A DNA stretch of 64,000 bases from JAAXHF01 sp963665955 (GCA_965231765.1 OZ246887.1:5146001-5210000), one strand, 5' to 3'; shown: positions 17,800-28,143, counted from the stretch's first letter. The notes: a model not told the origin generated them from the letters alone. Numbers and translations: made by a program.

Positions 17800-19620
17800 A
17801 TGGATAGTAAATATATTCGGAATTTTAGCATCGTCGCCCATATTGATCATGGAAAATCAACATTGGCAGATAAGCTCCTGTCGCATTCGGGCTCGATTAG
17901 TGAACGGGAGGATGGCGCTCAATTCCTGGACACGATGGACCTTGAGCAAGAACGTGGCATCACTATTAAGGCGCGAACTGTTCGGCTCCGTTATACAGCC
18001 CAAGACGGTCATACGTATAGCTTAAATCTGATCGATACACCTGGCCATGTTGATTTTTCGTATGAGGTCTCACGCAGTTTATCTGCCTGTGAGGGGGCTA
18101 TTCTCGTTGTGGATGCCACCCAGGGCGTCGAGGCCCAGACTTTAGCCAATACCTACCTCGCGCTCGACCAGTCTTTAGAAATTCTGCCTGTTATCAATAA
18201 GATCGATTTGCCGAGTGCGGAACCCGAACGGGTCCGCACCGAGCTGGAAGATGTGATTGGTTTAGATGGCAGTGAAGCCATCTTGGCCAGCGCCAAGGAG
18301 GGTCGTGGCATTACCGAGGTCTTGGAAGGTATTGTGCACACCATACCTGCCCCTCAGGGCAATGCTGCTGCACCACTCACCGCCTTGCTGTTTGATAGCT
18401 GGTTTGATCCATATCAAGGAGCGGTGATTCAAGTCCGAGTCTTTGATGGTGTGTTGCGGTCGGGCATGATGATACAGTTTGTATCAACTGGGAATGTCTA
18501 CGAAGTGATGCAGGTCGGAGTGTTTGCCCCACGTCCACTGGCTGTTGCAGAGCTTGGTCCAGGTGAGGTTGGTTTTGTGATGGCCAACATCAAAACAGTG
18601 ACTGAGGCGCACGTAGGCGATACGATTACCGACGCCCAGCGGCCCAGTTCGGACAAGCTGCCCGGGTTCAAAGCGGTCAAATCGATGGTCTTCAGTGGCC
18701 TCTTCCCGATTGAATCCCACCAGTACGACGCGCTCCGAGATGCAATGGAGAAGCTGTGTCTGAACGATTCTTCCCTGACCTATGAAAAAGAAAGTTCCTT
18801 AGCGCTGGGTTTTGGCTTCCGGTGCGGGTTTCTCGGTCTTTTGCACATGGAAATTGTCCAGGAGCGGCTTGAGCGTGAGTTTGGCCTCGAGCTGATTACG
18901 ACAACCCCGACAGTCGAGTATCGGGTTTGGACCCTGAGCGGTGAGCCGCGCATGGTTGATAATCCCTCTCTGCTGCCATCCGTCCAGGAGATTGATTATA
19001 TTGAGGAGCCCTTTATTTTGGCGACTGTTCATGTGCCGTCAGAATACCTGGGTAATGTCTTACAACTGTGCCAGGATCGACGCGGGGTCCAGCGAGAGCT
19101 GAGATATCCCGGCCCCCAGCGGGCGATGCTGTTGTACGAATTGCCCCTCAACGAGGTGGTCGTTGACTTCCATGATCGGCTGAAATCAGTCACCCGAGGC
19201 TATGCGTCCTTTGATTATGAGCTCCTCGATCTGCGGCGGGCAAACGTAGTCAAACTTGATCTCCGCATCAATGGTGACCTGGTCGATGCGCTGTCGCTGA
19301 TTGTGCACCGGGATCAGGCCTATGCCCGCGGCCGCGAACTGGTCCAAAAGATGCGCGAACTCATCCCCCGTCAGATGTTTGAAGTCGCCATTCAGGCTGC
19401 CATTGGCAGTAAGATCATTGCGCGTGAATCGGTGAAAGCCTTGCGTAAAAATGTCACGGCCAAGTGTTATGGAGGGGATATTACCCGCAAGCGAAAACTG
19501 CTAGAAAAACAAAAAGAGGGGAAGCGGCGTATGAAACAGGTTGGACGGGTCGAGATTCCACAAGATGCTTTTTTGGCCTTGCTGCGCGTCCGTGAGACCG
19601 AGAGCCCACGCCGGGGCTAG
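17800..19620 (+). CDS. lepA: Elongation factor 4 (LepA)
   Basis: Translational GTPase that affects ribosome back-translocation or 30S assembly. Motifs are AHIDHGKSTLADKLL (G1), DTPGHVDF (G3), NKIDLP (G4), and the LepA-specific C-terminal domain with YGGDITRKRKLLEKQKEGK. I start at ATG 17800, where MDSKYIRNFSIVAHIDHGKS begins; a longer open frame reaching 17635 lies inside the epimerase gene. 606 residues is normal. lepA-lepB adjacency is conserved in many bacteria. Confidence 0.97.
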   Translation: MDSKYIRNFSIVAHIDHGKSTLADKLLSHSGSISEREDGAQFLDTMDLEQERGITIKARTVRLRYTAQDGHTYSLNLIDTPGHVDFSYEVSRSLSACEGAILVVDATQGVEAQTLANTYLALDQSLEILPVINKIDLPSAEPERVRTELEDVIGLDGSEAILASAKEGRGITEVLEGIVHTIPAPQGNAAAPLTALLFDSWFDPYQGAVIQVRVFDGVLRSGMMIQFVSTGNVYEVMQVGVFAPRPLAVAELGPGEVGFVMANIKTVTEAHVGDTITDAQRPSSDKLPGFKAVKSMVFSGLFPIESHQYDALRDAMEKLCLNDSSLTYEKESSLALGFGFRCGFLGLLHMEIVQERLEREFGLELITTTPTVEYRVWTLSGEPRMVDNPSLLPSVQEIDYIEEPFILATVHVPSEYLGNVLQLCQDRRGVQRELRYPGPQRAMLLYELPLNEVVVDFHDRLKSVTRGYASFDYELLDLRRANVVKLDLRINGDLVDALSLIVHRDQAYARGRELVQKMRELIPRQMFEVAIQAAIGSKIIARESVKALRKNVTAKCYGGDITRKRKLLEKQKEGKRRMKQVGRVEIPQDAFLALLRVRETESPRRG

Positions 19621-19628
19621 TACGCGCC

Positions 19629-20324
19629 ATGCTGTTCAAGAACAAGTCTCAAGCACAAGTCTCGCTTGATATTGCCACCCAGCGGACTGGGGAGAAACCG
19701 GTGCTTGCCTCGCGCGGGAAAGACACACCCAAATCCGTTGTCCGGGAATACACGGAAGCCCTGCTGGTGGCGCTGCTGCTTGCGCTTTTCATCCGCAGCT
19801 TCGTCGTCCAAGCGTTTAAAATCCCGTCTGGGTCGATGTTGAGCACCTTGCAGGTCGGGGATCATATCCTGGTCAATAAGTTTCTGTACGGGCTGCGGCT
19901 CCCATACCCCATAGAGATGCCGCTTGTGCAGTGGGGCCACCCCCAACGAAGCGATGTCATCGTCTTTGTGTACCCCAAAGATCAGTCCAAGGATTTTATC
20001 AAACGCGTCGTCGCTATCGGTGGTGACACTATTGAAGTCCGGCACAAGAAGTTATTTGTCAACGGTCAGCCGGCTGACGATCCGTACGCCGTATTTTCCG
20101 AAGTCGGCCAGGAGCGCCCTGTGCGGGATAATTTCGGACCGATCGAAGTGCCGCAGGGTAAACTATTTGTGATGGGTGATAATCGTGACCACAGCCATGA
20201 TAGTCGGTTTTGGGGCTTTGTTGATGTGCATGATGTCAAAGGCAAGGCGTTTCTGATCTACTGGTCGTGGGATGGGGTGGACCGTTGGATCCGTTGGGAA
20301 CGCCTGGGCTCGCTGATTCACTAA
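19629..20324 (+). CDS. lepB: Signal peptidase I
   Basis: Inner-membrane serine protease that removes signal peptides. One N-terminal membrane segment at about residues 43-65 is followed by the catalytic Ser in IPSGSM, the catalytic Lys in KDFIKRVVAIGGD, and GDNRDHSHDSRFWG. Length 231. It starts 8 bp after lepA. The first 40 residues are a polar cytoplasmic tail. Confidence 0.96.
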   Translation: MLFKNKSQAQVSLDIATQRTGEKPVLASRGKDTPKSVVREYTEALLVALLLALFIRSFVVQAFKIPSGSMLSTLQVGDHILVNKFLYGLRLPYPIEMPLVQWGHPQRSDVIVFVYPKDQSKDFIKRVVAIGGDTIEVRHKKLFVNGQPADDPYAVFSEVGQERPVRDNFGPIEVPQGKLFVMGDNRDHSHDSRFWGFVDVHDVKGKAFLIYWSWDGVDRWIRWERLGSLIH

Positions 20325-20357
20325 GCAGGCCTTTAACCAGGAACAAGGATCGTAAAA

Positions 20358-22046
20358 ATGAGTCGGTTTGATAAGATGCTCCTGGCCACTGGCAAAGTAT
20401 CGCCCGACGACATCCGCAAGGTCCAACGCGTGCAACAGGAACGTGGCGAGCCTATAGAGCGCCTCCTCGTTGAACTTGGTTTTATGTCCGAAGATGACCT
20501 GCTGCCGGTTTTGGCTGATTATTACCGTGCGCCATTGATTGGGGCGCGTGACTTCCCGCAAGAACCGCCTAATCTCACGACTGTGAATCCTGGCTATTTC
20601 CGCCAAGTCCGCATCTGTCCCTTGACTATCCAGGACGGTGAACTTGTCGCCGCTATGGCAGACCCTGGAGATCTGGATGCGATTGAAGCCCTAGAGAAAG
20701 CGACTGGACTGCATCTCGTCCGTCGTCTGGCTCGTGAACGTGAGGTGCTTGATGCCCTCAACGCCTATTATTCCCAGGGAGAAAATGGGGAAGGGGTGGT
20801 CGGAGGCGAGAGCAGTGATGTTGAATATCTGGAAGACGACTTGGACGATGTTGAGCATCTGCGGGATATGGCCAGTGAGGCACCAGTTATTCGCTTGGTC
20901 AATGTCATGATTTCCCGCGCCATGGAGCAGCGGGCTTCAGATATTCATATTGAGCCGTTTGAGAAGGAACTGCGCATCCGCTACCGCATTGACGGCATAT
21001 TGCATGATATGGAGGCTCCGCCGCGGCGCTTACAAGCTGCACTCATTTCACGGGTGAAGCTGATGGCCAAGTTGAATATTGCTGAGCGCCGCCTCCCCCA
21101 GGATGGCCGCATCAAGCTGCGCATGCTCGGGCGTGAAGTTGATCTGCGTGTCTCGACCCTGCCGACCTTATACGGGGAAAGTGTCGTCCTGCGTATTTTG
21201 GACCGTTCCAGTATTGTCGTCAGCCTTGAGTCGCTGGGCTTTCCGGCCGATACGTTGGGACTGTTCGATACTCTGATAACGAAGCCGTATGGGCTGATCT
21301 TGGTGACCGGTCCAACTGGAAGTGGGAAAACGACAACCCTGTACGGTGCCTTGGATAAGATTAACTCACCCGATAAAAAAATCATCACGATTGAAGATCC
21401 CGTCGAGTACCAACTGAGTGGCGTTAATCAGATCCACGTCAAATCCCAGATTGGTCTCACCTTCGCCTCTGGCCTGCGTTCTATTGTCCGGCAGGACCCC
21501 GATGTCATTATGATCGGAGAGATCCGTGACTATGAAACGGCGGAAATTGCGATTCAGTCCGCATTGACCGGCCACTTAGTATTTTCAACCCTGCATACGA
21601 ATGACGCAGCTGGAGCAATCTCGCGGCTCCTGGAGATGGGAGTAGAAGATTACTTGTTGGCGTCGTCATTGCTTGGGGTGATGGCCCAGCGTCTGGTCCG
21701 ATCCTTGTGTCGGCACTGTCACCGGCCAAGTGAAGACGGCGTTGAATTCAGCGCGAACGCAGCGGCTCTGAATGGCAATCGCAATGGCGTACCAGCGACT
21801 GTGTATGAAGCCGGCGGCTGTGAGGAGTGTTCCGCAACCGGCTATCGCGGTCGGCAGGGGATTTTTGAGCTGCTCCTCGTCGATGAAGAGATTCGCCAAT
21901 TAATCCTCAAGCATTCCCCATCTGATGTGATTAAAAATCATGCCATGGGCAATCAGCCTATGCGGACGTTGCGCGACGATGGCTGGCGAACGGTGGCGAA
22001 CGGGGAAACAACAGTCGCTGAGGTGGTACGGGTGACACAGGAATAA
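20358..22046 (+). CDS. gspE: Type II secretion / type IV pilus assembly ATPase
   Basis: Hexameric ATPase that powers pseudopilus or pilus assembly. The order is an MshEN N-terminal domain (residues 1-135), then the linker, Walker A GPTGSGKTTTLYGAL, the Asp box EIRDYETAEIA, the His box HLVFSTLHTNDA, and a zinc-binding tetracysteine with CRHC and CEEC near residues 450-490. GspE and PilB are hard to separate by sequence; GspE is slightly favoured by the tetracysteine loop and length 562. No other secretion genes are adjacent. The next genes are on the other strand. Confidence 0.9.
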   Translation: MSRFDKMLLATGKVSPDDIRKVQRVQQERGEPIERLLVELGFMSEDDLLPVLADYYRAPLIGARDFPQEPPNLTTVNPGYFRQVRICPLTIQDGELVAAMADPGDLDAIEALEKATGLHLVRRLAREREVLDALNAYYSQGENGEGVVGGESSDVEYLEDDLDDVEHLRDMASEAPVIRLVNVMISRAMEQRASDIHIEPFEKELRIRYRIDGILHDMEAPPRRLQAALISRVKLMAKLNIAERRLPQDGRIKLRMLGREVDLRVSTLPTLYGESVVLRILDRSSIVVSLESLGFPADTLGLFDTLITKPYGLILVTGPTGSGKTTTLYGALDKINSPDKKIITIEDPVEYQLSGVNQIHVKSQIGLTFASGLRSIVRQDPDVIMIGEIRDYETAEIAIQSALTGHLVFSTLHTNDAAGAISRLLEMGVEDYLLASSLLGVMAQRLVRSLCRHCHRPSEDGVEFSANAAALNGNRNGVPATVYEAGGCEECSATGYRGRQGIFELLLVDEEIRQLILKHSPSDVIKNHAMGNQPMRTLRDDGWRTVANGETTVAEVVRVTQE

Positions 22047-22205
22047 CGCGTGAAACGTGAAAAAATGGCAGCGTGGCCCCACGGTCTGCTGCAACCTATG
22101 ACTCTGCATCTTGCCGGATGCACCCTCCCTGCTCCTCACTATTGAGAACAATAGGGAAGTCGCTGAAACGGCTGAGGACAATAAGCTGGCGGATTTTTGC
22201 ATGCC

Positions 22206-22631
22206 CTAATTCGGCAAGACTGCTATGGCCGCCCGAGCAACACGGGCAAACACTGGAGCAATACAGGCGAGCACCTGTCTGAGTGGAATCCAGCGCCGCT
22301 GACGATCTGTCTCATACGTCGATAACTCGCCTGTTAGCTGTGCCGCAAAAAAGGTAAAGTGTTGAGAATCGGCTGTTCCTGATGCTGCTGTCCGGTCTGC
22401 TTCTTTTGGTACAGTCATCTCTATTAAGAGAGAACCCGTTTCAACCGTGTAGCCACTTTCTTCGGCGCATTCGCGAGCAGCAGCGTGTTCCGGAGTTTCT
22501 CCAGGATCAACGGTACCAACCGGAAAGATCCACGAGTCTGGGTGTCGCCGAGCCGTAATCAGCAAGATTTCGAGTGTTCCAGTGTCGGTCCGTCGCCAGG
22601 CAACGACGCCAGCTTTACGAGACATGCTCAT
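22206..22631 (-). CDS. Nudix hydrolase
   Basis: A small pyrophosphohydrolase of about 141 residues. The Nudix box reads from GTVDPGETPEHAAARECAEE (GX5EX7REUXEE form) and the N-terminal SRKAGVVAWRR is typical of DIPP-type Nudix enzymes that act on diphosphoinositol or dinucleoside polyphosphates. The open frame reaches 22721, but starts near 22631 or 22625 fit the family. This start overlaps the end of the preceding gene by 17 bp, suggesting coupling. It is the last gene of the minus-strand sulfur operon; a link to sulfur metabolism is not evident. Confidence 0.85.
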   Translation of the reverse strand: MSMSRKAGVVAWRRTDTGTLEILLITARRHPDSWIFPVGTVDPGETPEHAAARECAEESGYTVETGSLLIEMTVPKEADRTAASGTADSQHFTFFAAQLTGELSTYETDRQRRWIPLRQVLACIAPVFARVARAAIAVLPN

Positions 22632-23094
22632 GGCCTGGTTTCTCATGGTGTTCTTGGTGCAATTGGGCGCTGGTCGGTCGAACATCTCGACCCGGCTCGC
22701 GGCTGAGATGCATCCGGCCAAGAAATTTCACATTGGCACAGGCGTCAACCTCACCAACGGCGCATTCAGCAACATCTGGAATAAAAAAACGGAACGGTCC
22801 GCCCTTTTGGGCGGGTAGGGGTGCATCCTCAAGCTTGTAGGCAACGATTGCGTCTTGCACGGCTGCTAATGGAACACTGGCGGAGAAGGTGCCATCGGTT
22901 GATTCAAGCGTAATATACTTGACGCTTTCTTGCGGACCAACCTGCTCAAGGAGTGACTGTAAGCGGATGCCACTGCCGTCACGGCCAGGAATGCGCCGTC
23001 CGACATCGGCAACTTGGCCAGGAAGTCGGCGTAAATCTTCAAAGCGAAAAACCTGGGGGCTGAGCACTTCACCGTCTATACGTAGCTGAGTCAT
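22615..23094 (-). CDS. Sulfite-oxidase-fold molybdopterin-domain protein
   Basis: A 159-residue protein matching the oxidoreductase molybdopterin-binding fold in short form: LRIDGEVLSPQVFRFEDLRRLP at the N-terminus and YITLESTDGTFSASVPL. The Cys that ligates molybdenum in sulfite oxidases is not at the expected central position; the only Cys residues are in the late AECAVGEVDAC segment. It may bind cofactor differently or serve as a structural relative. There is no signal peptide. GGAGG lies 7 bases before the ATG. It is downstream of the TusA-MetE gene on the same strand. Confidence 0.75.
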   Translation of the reverse strand: MTQLRIDGEVLSPQVFRFEDLRRLPGQVADVGRRIPGRDGSGIRLQSLLEQVGPQESVKYITLESTDGTFSASVPLAAVQDAIVAYKLEDAPLPAQKGGPFRFFIPDVAECAVGEVDACANVKFLGRMHLSREPGRDVRPTSAQLHQEHHEKPGHEHVS

Positions 23095-23175
23095 AGGCTG
23101 TCCTCCGTATCTGCAAAAACAATGTGCAAGCGTAAGTCACACTGCTCAACCAGCGGCTGCATCCGCTACGGACAG

Positions 23176-24801
23176 TCAGGCTGAAACCCTATGCCGCTCT
23201 CGGAGCAGGGTGGCTGCGTGGGCCATCACGGCGAGTTTTTGTTCTGCCAGCTGGGCGGCAGTGATGGGGTTATCGGCAAAGGTCGCAAAACCACAGTCTG
23301 GGTTGAGCAGGACTCGGTCCGATCCAAACACACTGATTGCTTTTTCTGCTTTGGCCAAGACTTCTTCAACGCTTTCCAGGCTTTGGCGTTTCTGGTTGAT
23401 GACACCGACTCCGATGCGACTGGTTTCCGGTAATGCTCGCAAGACTTCGGCATCACCGGCCCGTGGGGTACACAGTTCGAGAAACAGCGTCCCGACCGCA
23501 AGTTTCTGCAAGAGTGGGATCAGCGGTCGATAGTCACCAACCAGCGCCGCGCTTTCATCCGGTGTCCAGTTGCCACGACAGATGTGTAAGGCCAGGCGGT
23601 CACGCGGCAATCCCGCAATGACCTGTTGAATCAGGGATTCAGCAAAAGCCAGCTCTTCGGCGGGTTCACGCTTTTCGCCCAGCGCTCCGCACATGAAGGT
23701 ACGGTTGTTTGTTGTCCCACTGAACACAACTTCGGTGAGAACCGGCTCGTCTATCTGAACGATGGCAACACCGGCTGCCAGGAGAAAATGTAACTCCTCG
23801 TGCAGCACCCGGACAATGGCGGTGGCTAAGTCTTCGCGATTTTCATACGCCCGATCAGAGATACACTCCATCCACATAGTCCGGGTTAAGAGATACGGGC
23901 CGGGGATTGCAATTTTGACTGGGGCTTGGGTAAGGCGTTGCAAAAATTCGCCTTCATGGACTGCCAACGAGCGGCTTCTGCCTAAGGGCCCAAATACAGC
24001 CGGATGGCGGATTTTGCCTGCCGGGACATCGAGGGCGCGTAACTCGCGCTCAAATTCCTGTGGGTCGTCCACATACGGCAACAAGTCGGTAATCGGGATC
24101 AGCTGACAGTTATCGAGCAGCCCGCCTACAAAACTGGCATAATTATCCCGACGCTGCTCGCCGTCTGTGAAGACTGCGACACCGGCCCGCTGCTGCGCAG
24201 CAAATGCCAGCCGCACGGCATCGTCTGCCGTCTGGGCAAACTCCTCATCCGACATACGGCCTTCAAGATGGTCGTTCAGCGCACGCAGCAGCCAAGGCGG
24301 TCGGGGCCAACTCCCAACACTCATGACCGATAAGGGAGCAATGGCTGGGGCAGGCTGGGGGGACGGCAGCTCGGTGGGAATGATAACCTCTTGGATCGGT
24401 TGGGTAATCGGAGCCTGTTGTCTGCTCCGGGAGGTCCGCGTGTTCTGCTGCTGCTTTTTCCGTTTCTTGTGCACGTCATGCGGAGGGTGTGGTAACTCTG
24501 ACGGAGACAATTCCTGATCAAGCTCCTTTTGCTGCTTGTCGCGTGCTCCTTTGGAGACCAAAAAACTATTCTGCTTGCCGCGCTGAATGTGGGAAACCAA
24601 GTCATTCTTGGTTAAGCGGCACCAGGCTGGGAGGTCTTCGACGACTGATGATTCCGTCGACAGAATCTCAAGCAGTTGGCCTGGAGTTAAAGGGTCGATA
24701 TGTTTGCGGATCAGCAGTAAGAGACCGTTTCCACAGTCGAGATCACCGCCATCGAAACTGTCATGTGGTTCGTATGGGTGCTGCTGCGCCTGCTCATCCA
24801 T
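23176..24801 (-). CDS. TusA-like domain fused to core methionine synthase (MetE C-terminal) domain
   Basis: 541 residues in three parts. Residues 16-85 are TusA-like: DLDCGNGLLLLIRK carries Cys23 where TusA has its CPxP cysteine, but CPxP is replaced by CGNG; EDLPAWCRLT gives Cys61. Residues 86-157 are a Gln/Lys/Pro-rich linker. Residues 158-541 are a cobalamin-independent methionine synthase C-terminal barrel starting SVGSWPRPPW. Its zinc ligands are visible as His406 and Cys408 (LHICRGN), Glu442 and Cys503 (NPDCGF). The folate-binding N-terminal half of full MetE is absent, as in YxjG/YxjH and archaeal MetE. So the barrel is probably a thiol methyltransferase, with the thiol acceptor or methyl donor unknown. 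GGAG precedes the ATG. DsrE is upstream. Confidence 0.85.
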   Translation of the reverse strand: MDEQAQQHPYEPHDSFDGGDLDCGNGLLLLIRKHIDPLTPGQLLEILSTESSVVEDLPAWCRLTKNDLVSHIQRGKQNSFLVSKGARDKQQKELDQELSPSELPHPPHDVHKKRKKQQQNTRTSRSRQQAPITQPIQEVIIPTELPSPQPAPAIAPLSVMSVGSWPRPPWLLRALNDHLEGRMSDEEFAQTADDAVRLAFAAQQRAGVAVFTDGEQRRDNYASFVGGLLDNCQLIPITDLLPYVDDPQEFERELRALDVPAGKIRHPAVFGPLGRSRSLAVHEGEFLQRLTQAPVKIAIPGPYLLTRTMWMECISDRAYENREDLATAIVRVLHEELHFLLAAGVAIVQIDEPVLTEVVFSGTTNNRTFMCGALGEKREPAEELAFAESLIQQVIAGLPRDRLALHICRGNWTPDESAALVGDYRPLIPLLQKLAVGTLFLELCTPRAGDAEVLRALPETSRIGVGVINQKRQSLESVEEVLAKAEKAISVFGSDRVLLNPDCGFATFADNPITAAQLAEQKLAVMAHAATLLRERHRVSA

Positions 24802-24912
24802 CGTTCTGACTCCTGCCTGTGCTTCCCTGGTGCATAGCCCGTAGCGCGAATGTTCTTCGTCTGTACTGAGACGTCCCGCTGGGATGGCTCTTGGCTTGCT
24901 TGTCTGAACGGA

Positions 24913-25275
24913 TCAATACGATACACACGGCGTGCCGTCTGACAGATACTCAATCAATTTGGCACCGCCGACAATTGTAGCGCCGTCGACTAGGTTGTTC
25001 TCATCCAAGCCGCGTTTCTTAAAACATGGCGAACAGACGTAGATTGAGCCACCGGCTTCGACATAGTTCGCCATCAGCTCCTTGAGGGCCATAAAGCCTT
25101 CTTCATGAATATCGTCAGCATAACCTCGCACCGCTAAACGGACCCCTTCCGTACTCAGAAAGACGAGAGTCTCCTGCTCAGAGCCAACCGCGGCATTGGC
25201 AATGACAAAAGCCACCGTTGCCTTATCGGTATCATTCTTGGCATAGGTCAATGAAACACACAGCTTGCCTGGCAT
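24913..25275 (-). CDS. DsrE-family protein
   Basis: A 120-residue DsrE/DsrF-like protein, a fold that carries or relays persulfide sulfur, often to TusA. It starts MPGKLCVSLTYAKND and has a conserved late Cys pair in YVCSPCFKKRG. The start is ATG 25275 behind a near-perfect TAAGGAGG; the longer frame upstream contains the promoter and is discounted. It is first in the operon with the TusA-MetE fusion, and its partner there supports a sulfur-relay role by analogy with TusA-DsrE pairs. Biochemistry is not known for this pair. Confidence 0.85.
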   Translation of the reverse strand: MPGKLCVSLTYAKNDTDKATVAFVIANAAVGSEQETLVFLSTEGVRLAVRGYADDIHEEGFMALKELMANYVEAGGSIYVCSPCFKKRGLDENNLVDGATIVGGAKLIEYLSDGTPCVSY

Positions 25276-25339
25276 AATTTGTTCCTCCTTAGTTGGTCTG
25301 TGATCACATCTCTTGGCAGTATGATGAAGAATCGCCCCC

Positions 25340-25368
25340 ATCATATCTAGGCCTTCGGCGTGTCGCAA
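25340..25368 (-). promoter_or_regulatory. Candidate promoter of the dsrE / tusA-metE operon
   Basis: On the minus strand TTGCGA (25368-25363), 17-bp spacer, TATGAT (25345-25340). The first gene starts 65 bp downstream. It points away from the metY promoter at 25402. Confidence 0.5.
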
Positions 25369-25376
25369 TCAGTATC

Positions 25377-25389
25377 TTCAGCTGCTGAA
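25377..25389. promoter_or_regulatory. 13-bp palindrome between divergent promoters (operator candidate)
   Basis: TTCAGC-T-GCTGAA is perfectly symmetric and lies in the 33 bp between the two outward -35 boxes (25363-25368 and 25402-25407). This is the place where one regulator could control both arms. It does not match the MetR box (TGAA-N5-TTCA), being its inverse order. The cognate regulator is not in the window. Confidence 0.45.
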
Positions 25390-25401
25390 AATCCGCCTTA
25401 C

Positions 25402-25431
25402 TTGCTGTATCCCACCTGGTCCCGCTATACT
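25402..25431 (+). promoter_or_regulatory. Candidate promoter of metY-metX-metW
   Basis: TTGCTG (25402-25407), 18-bp spacer, TATACT (25426-25431). An 80-base leader follows before metY. I compared the leader with the SAM riboswitch classes I know and recognise none. Confidence 0.5.
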
Positions 25432-25512
25432 CTCGGCAGGAAAGTGAGAGTCCCACCTGCTCTTACTGCGACACGTACCGTACCATAATCACGTTGTAAG
25501 GGAGAATACTGC

Positions 25513-26811
25513 ATGAGCGCAAATGATAATGGCGATCGTAAATACGGATTCAGCACCCGCCAGCTCCATGCTGGCCAAGTTCCTGACCCGACGACTGGGA
25601 GCCGTGCAGTTCCAATTTACCATACCACGAGTTATCAGTTTCGTGATACCGAGCACGCGGCAAACCTGTTTGCACTCAAAGAGATGGGCAATATTTACAG
25701 CCGCATCATGAACCCGACCAATGACGTGTTGGAGCAACGCTTGGCTGACCTGGAAGGGGGAGTGGGAGCCTTAGTCACCAGCAGCGGTCATGCGGCACAG
25801 ATGATGGCAATCATGGCCTTATGCGGGCAAGGTGATCACATTGTGAGCAGTAGCCGGCTCTATGGTGGGACGTTTAACCAGTTCGCGCACACCTTTCCCC
25901 GGATGGGAATTACCACAACGTTCGTTGACCCAACCAAACCGGAAGAATTTGCCAAGGCTATTCAGCCGAATACCAAGATTCTGTATGGCGAGACGCTGGG
26001 CAACCCGGATATTACTATCTTTCCGTTTGACGAAGTGTCTGAGGTTTCTCAGGCCCATAACATCCCAGTCATGATCGATAATACCTTTGCCACGCCGTAT
26101 CTGTGTCGTCCGCTGGAGTGGGGAGCACACATTGTGACTCATAGTACGACCAAGTTTATTAGCGGTCACGGTACGGCCATTGGCGGGGTCATTGTTGATG
26201 GTGGCAATTTTGATTGGCGCAGTGGGCGTTTCCCTAACTTTACTGAGCCAGACCCGTCCTATCATGGCTTGGTCTACGCTGATCTTGGCGCACCGGCCAT
26301 GATTCTGAAATCGCGGGTGCAGATCCTGCGTGATGTTGGCGGCTGTCAGGCTCCGTTTGATAGCTTCACCACCTTGCTCGGGGTCGAGACGCTGAGTCTG
26401 CGTATGGACCGCCACGTGGAGAACGCCCAGAAAGTGGCTGAATTTTTGGATGCCCACGCCGGCGTTGTGTCTGTTGCCTTTCCTGGCCTGGCTCACCACC
26501 CCGAGTATGCCAAAGCCCAGAAATATGTGCCCAAGGGCCCCGGCTCGATTATGGGCTTCCGGATCAAAGGCGGCCGAGACGCGGGCGAAAAATTCATTAA
26601 TAGCTTGAAACTTCATAGCCACGTTGCGAATGTTGGGGATGCCAAGAGTCTGGCCATTCATCCGGCCAGCACGACCCATAGCCAGTTGAACGAAGAAGAA
26701 TTGGTCAGTGCTGGGGCGTTGCCAGATTTCATCCGTTTGAGTGTCGGCATTGAGGACTGTGATGATGTTATCTGGGACCTTGACCAGGCACTCAAAGCAG
26801 CAAATGGATGA
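25513..26811 (+). CDS. metY: O-acetylhomoserine sulfhydrylase
   Basis: PLP enzyme making homocysteine from O-acetylhomoserine and sulfide (direct sulfhydrylation). The 432-residue length and the N-terminal FSTRQLHAGQVPD are MetY-like. The PLP lysine is in HSTTKFISGHGTAIGG, and IYSRIMNPTNDVLEQR is the family signature. It leads metX and metW. The sulfide donor could be free sulfide or, given the divergent DsrE and TusA genes, a carrier-bound form; that second option is speculation. Confidence 0.95.
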   Translation: MSANDNGDRKYGFSTRQLHAGQVPDPTTGSRAVPIYHTTSYQFRDTEHAANLFALKEMGNIYSRIMNPTNDVLEQRLADLEGGVGALVTSSGHAAQMMAIMALCGQGDHIVSSSRLYGGTFNQFAHTFPRMGITTTFVDPTKPEEFAKAIQPNTKILYGETLGNPDITIFPFDEVSEVSQAHNIPVMIDNTFATPYLCRPLEWGAHIVTHSTTKFISGHGTAIGGVIVDGGNFDWRSGRFPNFTEPDPSYHGLVYADLGAPAMILKSRVQILRDVGGCQAPFDSFTTLLGVETLSLRMDRHVENAQKVAEFLDAHAGVVSVAFPGLAHHPEYAKAQKYVPKGPGSIMGFRIKGGRDAGEKFINSLKLHSHVANVGDAKSLAIHPASTTHSQLNEEELVSAGALPDFIRLSVGIEDCDDVIWDLDQALKAANG

Positions 26812-26919
26812 TACACGGAGAACGCACAAGGTTGGCTACGTCATCGGATTTTTGACGTTTCGCGCTTTACACTTTAGGTTCTCCCCTTTTTTCTCTTGCG
26901 GGCTCGAGACAATAAAACC

Positions 26920-28139
<1,220 letters not shown>

Positions 28140-28143
<4 letters not shown>

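Noticed and set aside
22047..22205. Gene or RNA between gspE and the Nudix gene
   Set aside because: Only a weak 6-bp hairpin (CTATTG / CAATAG) and chance frames are seen.
23176..24801. Full-length MetE
   Set aside because: The N-terminal folate-binding barrel is absent; only the C-terminal catalytic barrel is present after the TusA-like domain.
25432..25512. SAM riboswitch in the metY leader
   Set aside because: The 80-base leader has no pattern of the SAM-I, SAM-II or SAH types that I can recognise and no terminator hairpin.
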